Shown piece by piece: positions 29,390-37,451 of a stretch of DNA of 49,993 nucleotides. A program made the translations under genes and the position numbers. Position 1 is the stretch's first letter. The number at the start of each line of letters is the position of its first letter. Where the stretch lies: contig CAMHJC010000005.1 in the NCBI GenBank assembly GCA_946185345.1, forward strand, positions 1 to 49,993, read 5' to 3'. The notes below the pieces were generated by a model that ran no database searches, was not told the origin of the DNA, and was given only the letters and a program-made list of their open reading frames with translations. This DNA is from an uncultured Clostridia bacterium (GTDB lineage: Bacteria; Bacillota; Clostridia; Oscillospirales; Acutalibacteraceae).

Positions 29390-30787
29390 ATGGCACAGAT
29401 TAAAGTTACCGAGACGGTGCTGCGTGATGCGCACCAGTCGCTCATTGCCACCAGAATGACCACCGAGGAAATGCTGCCCATGCTGGCTGACCTCGACAAG
29501 GTGGGATTCCATTCACTGGAATGCTGGGGCGGAGCCACCTTTGACGCATGCCTTCGCTTCCTCAATGAGGATCCGTGGGAGCGTCTGAGAACCATCCGCA
29601 AGACATGTCCCAATACCAAGCTCCAGATGCTGTTCAGAGGACAGAATATGCTGGGCTACCGTCACTACGCCGACGATGTGGTGGAATATTTTGTCGCCAA
29701 GTCGATTGACAACGGCATTGATATCATGCGTATCTTCGATGCGCTCAACGACATCAGAAATCTCGAAACATCCATCAACGCCGCAAAGAAGTACGGCGGA
29801 CATGTTCAGGGCTGTATTTCCTATACCACAGGCCCGGTTTTCACGCTTGATTACTTCACCAAGTACGCCAAGACCCTGGAAGATACCGGCGCCGATTCCA
29901 TCTGCATCAAGGATATGGCAGGTCTTCTCACGCCTTACGGCACTTACGACCTTGTAAAGGCGCTCAAGGAGACGGTCAAAATTCCGATTCAGCTGCACAC
30001 GCACTACACATCGGGCCTTGCCTCCATGTCCATGCTCAAGGCTATTGAAGCGGGCGTTGACGTAATCGACACCGCAATGTCTCCCATGGCGCTGGGTACT
30101 TCTCACCCGGCCACTGAGTCCATGGTTGCGGCGCTCAAGGGAACGGAATACGATACCGGCCTTGATCTCAACCTGCTCGCAAAGATCAGGGATTATGTCG
30201 AGACGCTGCGCCAGAAATATCTCGGCAGCGGTCTGATGAACCCGAAGATGCTGGAAGTCGACTCCAAGACGCTGCTTTACCAGGTGCCCGGCGGAATGCT
30301 CTCCAACCTTGTTTCCCAGCTCAACGAAGCCGGCAAGCTCGACAAGCTCAGCGATGTTCTCAATGAAGTTCCCCGTGTGCGTGAGGACGCAGGCTATCCG
30401 CCGCTCGTCACACCGACTTCTCAGATTGTCGGCACACAGGCCGTGCTCAATATCATTACAGGCGAACGCTACAAGATGACCACAAAGGAATTCAAGGGTC
30501 TGGTTCAGGGTACCTACGGCAAAACGCCCATGCCTATCGATCCGGAATTCCGCAAGAGAATCATCGGCGATCTCGATCCTATCGACTGCCGTCCCGCCGA
30601 TCTGCTCCAGCCCGAGCTTGATCAGCTTCGTGACGAGATGACCGAATATCTCGAGCAGGAAGAGGACGTACTCTCCTACGCCTGCTTCGGACAGGTTGCC
30701 ACCAAGTTCTTCCAGTCGCGCAGAGATGCCAAATACGGCATTGACAGCGCACATGCCGACATGGTGGAGAAGGTTCATCCGGTCTGA
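29390..30787 (+). CDS. Oxaloacetate decarboxylase alpha-like / 5S transcarboxylase-like carboxyltransferase
   Basis: 465 aa; ETVLRDAHQSLIATRMTTEEMLPMLADLDKVGFHSLECWGGATFDACLRFLNEDPWERLR. Confidence 0.93.
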   Translation: MAQIKVTETVLRDAHQSLIATRMTTEEMLPMLADLDKVGFHSLECWGGATFDACLRFLNEDPWERLRTIRKTCPNTKLQMLFRGQNMLGYRHYADDVVEYFVAKSIDNGIDIMRIFDALNDIRNLETSINAAKKYGGHVQGCISYTTGPVFTLDYFTKYAKTLEDTGADSICIKDMAGLLTPYGTYDLVKALKETVKIPIQLHTHYTSGLASMSMLKAIEAGVDVIDTAMSPMALGTSHPATESMVAALKGTEYDTGLDLNLLAKIRDYVETLRQKYLGSGLMNPKMLEVDSKTLLYQVPGGMLSNLVSQLNEAGKLDKLSDVLNEVPRVREDAGYPPLVTPTSQIVGTQAVLNIITGERYKMTTKEFKGLVQGTYGKTPMPIDPEFRKRIIGDLDPIDCRPADLLQPELDQLRDEMTEYLEQEEDVLSYACFGQVATKFFQSRRDAKYGIDSAHADMVEKVHPV

Positions 30788-30809
30788 TATATCCGTTTAT
30801 TAGTTTTCT

Positions 30810-30847
30810 CCCCGATGCTTTTTCTTCCAAAAGGCATCGGGGTATTT
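30810..30847 (+). terminator. Intrinsic terminator after the carboxyltransferase operon
   Basis: ccccgatgctttt / aaaaggcatcgggg hairpin; T-containing tail. Confidence 0.75.
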
Positions 30848-30916
30848 GATTTCCGATTTTTTTTGCGGGAATTCCAACCGTTTCTGTGTTTGAAAGGTTA
30901 TATTAATGAAAAAAGT

Positions 30917-31203
30917 CGATTGTAAAAGTTACAAAAGAAAAAAGCAAGCGCAGCACCATAACCAGCGAGCGTATGCGAGCGTGGAGTCCAGGGGGCAAGG
31001 CTCCCTGGCAGGGGTCTGGGGGCAGAGCCACACGAGGGAGGCGTAAGCCGACAGAGCAAGACCAGTGAGGACATCTGAAAGATTTGGGCGAATACAGAAT
31101 TAGCCCACTTATAACGATTTCCTTGCCCCGACCGGAGAATAGTCTTCGTTTTGAACAATGCATGACCCCACCAATTTCCGGCATTTTCCAAGTTTTACAA
31201 TCG
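30917..31203. repeat. Non-coding MITE-like intergenic element with terminal inverted repeats
   Basis: cgattgtaaaagtt (30917-30930) vs aagttttacaatcg (31190-31203); internal ccaggg...ccctgg hairpin; no plausible ORF. Confidence 0.65.
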
Positions 31204-31233
31204 CCTGAATGAATAAACAAAGGAGGCATTATT

Positions 31234-31512
31234 ATGAAGCTGAAAAAAATCGAAAGCTATGAAGCGGGGTACGGCATCATCAAAAAGGCTGCGGCAGCCG
31301 CTTCGGCGGTAGCTCTTCTCGGAGGAATGACCGCCTGCCGTCATTCCTTGTCGGGTGATGTGGAATACAATCCCCAGGAATATGACGGTAATATGTCGGT
31401 GCAGGTGATTTCCGACTCTGACATTTCGTCAGATGAATACTGCTCCTCTGAAAATGAAATCTTCACCCTTGAAGGCGATGTGGCGTATCTTCCCGATGAC
31501 GGCCAAAACTGA
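31234..31512 (+). CDS. Candidate radical-SAM substrate peptide 1 (92 aa) with lipobox-like segment
   Basis: Strong SD (aaaggagg); KKIESYEAGY, KKAAAAASAVALLGGMTAC, then SLSGDVEYNP and TLEGDVAYLP. Confidence 0.75.
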   Translation: MKLKKIESYEAGYGIIKKAAAAASAVALLGGMTACRHSLSGDVEYNPQEYDGNMSVQVISDSDISSDEYCSSENEIFTLEGDVAYLPDDGQN

Positions 31513-31528
31513 TGCGGAGGAATATGCG

Positions 31529-31792
31529 GTGGAAAAGAAGAAAATACTGTCGTACAGCGATGGATATTCACAATCAGACATATTAAAGAAAATCACAGCG
31601 GCCACATCGGCCGTACTGCTCTGCGGCAGCCTTGCCGCCTGCCGTAAGGAAGAGGAGCCGCTCACGCTGATGGGGGAGGAGGAGTATCTTCCGGACGTGT
31701 CGGAAACGGATTTTTCCGCCCCTGACGAGACTCTTTCGCTGATGGGTGAAGAGGAATATTTCCCGCTGGGTGAAGATTCACCGGTTGACTGA
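31529..31792 (+). CDS. Candidate radical-SAM substrate peptide 2 (87 aa, GTG start) with lipobox
   Basis: gcggagg SD-like sequence; KKILSYSDGY, KKITAATSAVLLCGSLAAC, then TLMGEEEYLP and SLMGEEEYFP. Confidence 0.75.
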   Translation: MEKKKILSYSDGYSQSDILKKITAATSAVLLCGSLAACRKEEEPLTLMGEEEYLPDVSETDFSAPDETLSLMGEEEYFPLGEDSPVD

Positions 31793-31818
31793 CAGGCCAT
31801 TGAGCCTCGGAGAAAACA

Positions 31819-32874
31819 ATGAACATATCACTGATACTGACCAAGCAGTGCAATCTGCGATGCCGATACTGCTTTGAGACACACGAGAATGTCTTTATGA
31901 CCGAAGAAACCGCACTGAAAGCCATTGACATGGCCGTGCGGAATAATGACAAAAGCGTGGGAGTGTCTTTTTTCGGCGGAGAACCTCTGCTTTGCAAAGA
32001 TCTGATCTACAGATGCGTGGAATATTCCAAACGCTTTGACGGAGTGAAATTCAGCTGGAACATGACCACCAACGGACTGCTGCTCAACAGGGAATTCCTT
32101 GAATTTGCCCGTGAGAACAAAATTTTCATCGCCATGTCTCACGACGGACTGATGACACGCGCCAACCGCCTGTATTCGGACGGAAGGAACTGCCTTGAAA
32201 CACTCGACAGCAGGCTGAAACTGCTTCTGAAATATCAGCCGTCCGCCTTCATCATGGCGACAACAACGCCCGAAACTGCGGGAGACGTGGCCGAATCCAT
32301 GAAATATCTCTTCGAAAGGGGCGTCAGGCGGCTCAATCTCGCCATCGACGCACGACCGGAAGCCGGCTGGGACGAGCCCTCAATGGAAGTGCTTTCCTCA
32401 CAGCTGAAAATGGTCGCCGGCTACGTCTGTGATCAGTTCTGCAAAGGCAGAGACGTCTATTTCAATCCTTTTGAGGAAAAAATCCTTGCCATCACCAGGG
32501 ACAGAGCCTGTCACATCTGCAAGCTCGGCATGAGAAAGCCTTACATCGACTGGAACGGACTGATCTATCCCTGCATCCAGTTCGGCGATGTGGCGGACTA
32601 TGTCATGGGAAGTGTGCAAACCGGAATAGACGCCGGGCGGAGAGAATCCATCTACCGCAAAAGTCTGCAATCACCCGAATTCTGTGAAGGATGCGCACAC
32701 CGAAAGCGATGCGTCAACGACTGCGCCTGCATCAATTTCCAGCAATGCGGCGAAATGTCGCAGGTCAGCGGAGAGCAGTGCGCCTTCCAGCGGATGCTCA
32801 TAGAATGCGCAGACGAAATGGCCCGGGAAATGCTCGAAAAGGACGAGAAGCGCTTTTCCGCTAGATATCTGTAA
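31819..32874 (+). CDS. Radical SAM/SPASM peptide-modifying enzyme-like protein
   Basis: CNLRCRYC (CxxxCxxC) near the N-terminus, FFGGEPLL; C-terminal Cx12Gx4C ... CEGCAHRKRCVNDC (Cx2Cx5Cx3C) ... C SPASM pattern. Confidence 0.93.
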   Translation: MNISLILTKQCNLRCRYCFETHENVFMTEETALKAIDMAVRNNDKSVGVSFFGGEPLLCKDLIYRCVEYSKRFDGVKFSWNMTTNGLLLNREFLEFARENKIFIAMSHDGLMTRANRLYSDGRNCLETLDSRLKLLLKYQPSAFIMATTTPETAGDVAESMKYLFERGVRRLNLAIDARPEAGWDEPSMEVLSSQLKMVAGYVCDQFCKGRDVYFNPFEEKILAITRDRACHICKLGMRKPYIDWNGLIYPCIQFGDVADYVMGSVQTGIDAGRRESIYRKSLQSPEFCEGCAHRKRCVNDCACINFQQCGEMSQVSGEQCAFQRMLIECADEMAREMLEKDEKRFSARYL

Positions 32875-32991
32875 ATAAGTATAAAAAAATCAATGGAAAC
32901 ATCCCCAAAAAACTACATTTCTGCTTGAGATTTGCATTGCATTTTACTTTCATTTCTGATAAAATGGTAGTTATGTGAGGAGGCTAATGCG

Positions 32992-35058
32992 ATGAAAGCA
33001 GAGGAAAAACCAATTATAACAGAATCAAAGGCACAGTCATCGGTTAATGACAAAAAGACGTTTGCCATGGGAATGGTCCAGAGTCTTATTTTGCCGGTGG
33101 CTGTGCTTTATATGGAAATACTGGCCAAATTAAAAATCTTCGGTAATGTGTTTGACGATAAGATTCCGTATCTTTTGTTATTGTCTCCGGCAATGGGATT
33201 TCTGCTGAGCGCATTGTCAATGCTGCTTCCGGCGAAGGCGCGAAGGGTGTACCTGCGCATCGTGCTGGGAATACTCGGCGTCTGGTTTTCGTTTCATGTC
33301 ATATACCATCATAATTTTCACACTTTTTTCTCGTGGAACAATATGGGACAGGCTATGGACGTGACACAGTTCTGGCGTGAAGCTCTGACTGCCGCCGGCG
33401 GTGTGTGGTATATGATAGCGGCGTTTTTTTTGCCTCTGACCGTTCTGTGCGTTGCCGGCAAACGAATGATTCCTGACAGAATCAGACTGAATCTTCCATG
33501 TGCGGCGGTTTCTGCGGCTTTGTTTTTAGGGCTGTATCTTCCGGCGCTGACCGTGATCAACAGCTATCAGGGCATTACCGATCAATACACACCCTACTAT
33601 TATTACACTTACATCCAGAGCGATCTTGATCAGAGCTTTCACTATTACGGCATCGTGAATACGACCCGTCTGGATATCAAGCAGCTGATTTTCGGAGCGC
33701 CTGTGGAGACCATCGTCCTTGACGATTATTACGAGGAAGTGTCCGGCAGCGATACCGATCCGGACGGCGTGGAATACGGCTGGAACATGATGGATATTGA
33801 TTTTGACAAGGCGGAAAACGCCACCGGCGACAGTCAGCTCAAAAGCCTTGATGCCTATTTCAAAACGGTTCAGCCGACCAGAAAGAACCGGTACACCGGC
33901 ATATTCAAGGGCAAAAATCTGATATTTCTCACACTGGAAGGCTTTTCCGACAAGGTGATCGATCCGGAGTTTATGCCTGTGCTTTACAGAATGTCAACCG
34001 AGGGCTTTGTTTTCCGTAATTCCTATAATCCCATGTGGGGAGGAAGCACCGCAACCGGAGAATATGCCAATCTTACCGGCAATTTTTACCCCAACACCAA
34101 GTGCATGAGAATCAGTGCAAAGACCTATCAGCCCTTCGCAATGGGCAATCAGTTTAAAAAGCTGGGCTACAGGACGCTTGCCTATCACAATAATTCCTAC
34201 ACGTTTTACGGCCGTCAGGATTCACACCCGAATTTCGGCTATGAATATAAGGGCGTCCGCAACGGTCTGAAGCTGGCGGAGCTTTCCTGGCCGAATTCCG
34301 ACAGGGATATGGCCGACGCCACGCTGGATGAATTTGCCAATCTCTATTCGCCTTTTCATGTTTACTATATGACATTCAGCGGCCATGCCAATTACGGCTT
34401 TTCGGAAAACGCAATGGCAAGGAAGCACAAGAACGATATTCCCGAGAAATACAGGAGCTATCCGGAGGATCTCCGGGGGTATTACGCAAGCCAGTATGAG
34501 GTTGAGCTGATGCTCGAGGCGCTTGTAGACAGGCTTGAGCGGGAAGGCAAGCTGGAAAACACGGTATTCGCAATGGCGGCCGATCATTATCCTTACGGAC
34601 TGAGCGACAGATCGCTCTCCATCCTTTACGGACTTCCCAAGGATAATATCCGCAATAACGCTGAACTGTACCGCAACAGATTCATTCTGTGGAGCGCTTC
34701 AATGACAGAGCCTGTCGAGGTGGACACGCCCTGCTCCACCATAGATATCCTGCCTACTCTCTCCAATATGTTCGGTCTGGAATACGACTCCCGCCTTATG
34801 ATGGGAACGGATATCATGGCGGAAGGCAGCCATATGGCGATGCTGAAAGTCAACGGCTGGTCATGGGTCAGCGCTCAGGGTGAATACAGCGCCGGCGACG
34901 ATACATTCACTCCGGCGAAAAGCTGCACCCTTACCGATGAGGAACAGAGGGATTACGTAGCTCGCATGAAGAAAATAGTGAGAGCCAAGACGACTTATTC
35001 CAATCTGATTATTGAAAAGGATTATTACAGTCACATCTTTGAGTTTATCAGGCAATAG
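32992..35058 (+). CDS. LTA synthase-like membrane sulfatase, copy 1
   Basis: N-terminal TM helices; KGKNLIFLTLEGFSD, WGGSTATGEYANLTGNF, AADHYPYGL, STIDILPTLSNMFGLEYDSRLMMGTDI. Confidence 0.92.
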   Translation: MKAEEKPIITESKAQSSVNDKKTFAMGMVQSLILPVAVLYMEILAKLKIFGNVFDDKIPYLLLLSPAMGFLLSALSMLLPAKARRVYLRIVLGILGVWFSFHVIYHHNFHTFFSWNNMGQAMDVTQFWREALTAAGGVWYMIAAFFLPLTVLCVAGKRMIPDRIRLNLPCAAVSAALFLGLYLPALTVINSYQGITDQYTPYYYYTYIQSDLDQSFHYYGIVNTTRLDIKQLIFGAPVETIVLDDYYEEVSGSDTDPDGVEYGWNMMDIDFDKAENATGDSQLKSLDAYFKTVQPTRKNRYTGIFKGKNLIFLTLEGFSDKVIDPEFMPVLYRMSTEGFVFRNSYNPMWGGSTATGEYANLTGNFYPNTKCMRISAKTYQPFAMGNQFKKLGYRTLAYHNNSYTFYGRQDSHPNFGYEYKGVRNGLKLAELSWPNSDRDMADATLDEFANLYSPFHVYYMTFSGHANYGFSENAMARKHKNDIPEKYRSYPEDLRGYYASQYEVELMLEALVDRLEREGKLENTVFAMAADHYPYGLSDRSLSILYGLPKDNIRNNAELYRNRFILWSASMTEPVEVDTPCSTIDILPTLSNMFGLEYDSRLMMGTDIMAEGSHMAMLKVNGWSWVSAQGEYSAGDDTFTPAKSCTLTDEEQRDYVARMKKIVRAKTTYSNLIIEKDYYSHIFEFIRQ

Positions 35059-35115
35059 CCTGATGATGGCGGTTCAATGTGTTATCAATCAATTTCATAG
35101 CAAACGGAGGACGAT

Positions 35116-37209
35116 ATGATGGAGGAAAAGCTGAAAGAAATACTGGAAGCGGTCGACAGGAAAAAATATATCAAGGAACTCTGCGGATTACTGTATCTGC
35201 CCCTGTCGCTGCTTTATCTGGAAATACTATCCAAACTGAGAATATTCGGAAAAGCGATTGACGACAAATTTCAGTATCTGCTGTTTCTGTCGCTTGGTAT
35301 GGGCTTTTTGCTGAGCGTAGTTTCCATGCTTCTGCCAGGCAAGCCGCGCAGGATATTTTATAAAGTGGTGCTGAGTGTGCTGGCGGTCTGGTTTTCCTTC
35401 CATGTGAGCTATTACAACAACTTTCACACATTCTTCTCGTGGCAGACCTTAGGTCAGGCCAAGGACGTGACACAGTTCTGGCAGGAGGCAATTGTTGCCG
35501 CCGCGGGGGTATGGTATGTCATACTGGCGTCATTTGTGCCGCTGATCATTCTGTGCGCTCTGGGAAAGTATGTGTTTACGGATGAGCTTCCCGGGAATCC
35601 CGCCTATGCCGGAATTGCGTTTGCGGCGTTTATCGTCATGTATCTTCCCATTGTCGTTCATATCAATCAATTCAAATCCGATTCGGATGAATACACACCC
35701 TATTATTATTATACATACATACAGAACGATCTCGATACCAGCTTTCAGTATTACGGCATATTCAACACAACCCGTCTGGACATCAAGCAGCTGATTTTTG
35801 GCGCGCCTGTGGAGGAATTCATTATCGACGATAACAGCAATGACGATATCGTTATTCCTGATGAAAACAAAGACAAAGAGGAAGCACCCAAAGAGTACGG
35901 CTGGAACGTAATGGATATTGACTTTGACAAGGCGGCGGACTCCACCAGAAACAGCCAGCTGAAAGCCATGGACAAGTATTTCAAAACGGTTCAGCCTACC
36001 CGGAAGAACGAATACACAGGCATGTTCAAGGGCAAAAATCTGATATTTATCACGCTTGAGGGATTCTCCGACAGGATCATCGACCCTGAATTCACGCCTA
36101 CTCTCTACAAGATGGCAACCGAAGGCTTCGTATTCAAGAATTTTTACAATTCCGTCTGGGGAGGAAGTACCGCCAGCGGCGAATATTCCAACATGACGGG
36201 CAATTTCTATACCACTGCCAACTGCCTCAAACTGAGCGGAGATAAATATGAACCTCTTGTTCTGGGAAATCAGTTCAAGAAAATCGGTTACAAGACGGTT
36301 GCCTATCACAACAACTCCTATACCTATTACGGACGTAACAAATCACACCCGAACTTCGGCTATCAATGGAAGGCCATCGGAAACGGCCTGAAGCTGAAGA
36401 GCAACTGCTGGCCAAGGTCGGACAAGGAAATGGCGGAGGCCACCGTGGGGGATTATCTGGGACTGGATCAGCCGTTCCATGCGTATTACATGAGCGTCAG
36501 CGGACACGCCAATTATACTTTTTCGGGCAATATGATGTCGACACGTCATCAGAGCGAGCTTACCGAAAAATACAACAATTGTCCTGAAGACGTCAGAGCG
36601 TTTGCCGCCTGTCAGCTTGAAGTGGAGCTGATGCTCAAGGCGCTGGTGGATCAACTGGATGAAGCGGGCGAGCTTGAGGATACGGTATTTGCGATGGCCG
36701 CCGACCATTATCCCTATGCGTTGAGCGATGAAGGTCTTTCGAAGCTGTACGGTCTGCCAAAAGGCGGAATCCGCAGTAATTTCAACCTCTACCGCAACGG
36801 ATTCATTCTGTGGAGCGCCTCAATGAAGGAGCCGGTGGTTGTAGAAAAGCCATGTTCGACCATAGATATTCTGCCGACGCTTTCCAATCTCTTTGAACTG
36901 GAATACGACTCGAGAATTCTCATTGGCAGCGATATCATGGCGGAAGGCGATCACTTTGCGCTGCTTAAAGTGGCGGGATGGTCGTGGATCAGCACGCAGG
37001 GAGAATACAGAGGAGCTTCCCAGACGTTCACTCCCAGCGAAAACTGCACCCTTTCCGAAAAAGAGCAGTCGGAATACGTCAAGAAAATCAACAAAGTGGT
37101 CAGAGCCAAAACCACCTATTCCAAGCAGATTCTCGACAAGGATTATTACAAGCACATATTTAAGTTTGTCAAGCAAGATACTTCCGGCGACACTGAGCCC
37201 CAGGAGTAA
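35116..37209 (+). CDS. LTA synthase-like membrane sulfatase, copy 2
   Basis: Highly similar to the upstream ORF over its length; GKNLIFITLEGFSD, WGGSTASGEYSNMTGNF, AADHYPYAL. Confidence 0.92.
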   Translation: MMEEKLKEILEAVDRKKYIKELCGLLYLPLSLLYLEILSKLRIFGKAIDDKFQYLLFLSLGMGFLLSVVSMLLPGKPRRIFYKVVLSVLAVWFSFHVSYYNNFHTFFSWQTLGQAKDVTQFWQEAIVAAAGVWYVILASFVPLIILCALGKYVFTDELPGNPAYAGIAFAAFIVMYLPIVVHINQFKSDSDEYTPYYYYTYIQNDLDTSFQYYGIFNTTRLDIKQLIFGAPVEEFIIDDNSNDDIVIPDENKDKEEAPKEYGWNVMDIDFDKAADSTRNSQLKAMDKYFKTVQPTRKNEYTGMFKGKNLIFITLEGFSDRIIDPEFTPTLYKMATEGFVFKNFYNSVWGGSTASGEYSNMTGNFYTTANCLKLSGDKYEPLVLGNQFKKIGYKTVAYHNNSYTYYGRNKSHPNFGYQWKAIGNGLKLKSNCWPRSDKEMAEATVGDYLGLDQPFHAYYMSVSGHANYTFSGNMMSTRHQSELTEKYNNCPEDVRAFAACQLEVELMLKALVDQLDEAGELEDTVFAMAADHYPYALSDEGLSKLYGLPKGGIRSNFNLYRNGFILWSASMKEPVVVEKPCSTIDILPTLSNLFELEYDSRILIGSDIMAEGDHFALLKVAGWSWISTQGEYRGASQTFTPSENCTLSEKEQSEYVKKINKVVRAKTTYSKQILDKDYYKHIFKFVKQDTSGDTEPQE

Positions 37210-37270
37210 CGCCAACGGTTCAATCAACGTCAGACGAGGCATTCCAACGAAGCCTTCTCTGGCGTTTTTT
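37208..37270 (+). terminator. Putative intrinsic terminator
   Basis: aacgcca ... agacgaggc/gccttctct ... tggcgtttttt imperfect nested hairpin and T tract. Confidence 0.5.
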
Positions 37271-37451
37271 GATATTTCACCGGGCATGCCGCAGCCGCTT
37301 GGACAGTCAGACCAATCCATCCGGCAGGCGAAAGGGGGAAATTGTAAAATTTAATAGAACAAAACAAAAAAAGCTGTCAATTCTGTTGAGATGACAATAA
37401 AAATATGGTATAATCAATGAATAATCTGATTGCAAGGACGGTAAAACAACA

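Noticed and set aside
29513-30778. 421-aa minus-strand ORF
   Set aside because: Antisense to the OadA-like gene; reverse-frame artefact of codon bias.
27532-30787. Calling the operon a Na+-pumping oxaloacetate decarboxylase
   Set aside because: No membrane beta or gamma/delta subunit is encoded in the window, so the pump assignment is not supported here.
30898-31191. 97-aa and 108-aa minus-strand ORFs (30898-31191 and 30903-31229)
   Set aside because: Both lie in the inverted-repeat-bounded intergenic element, overlap each other in different frames and have no SD; not supported as genes.
31433-31792. 119-aa version of peptide 2 starting at 31433
   Set aside because: Its N-terminal part overlaps peptide 1 in another frame; the GTG at 31529 with an upstream gcggagg restores the KKIxSYxxGY register shared with peptide 1.
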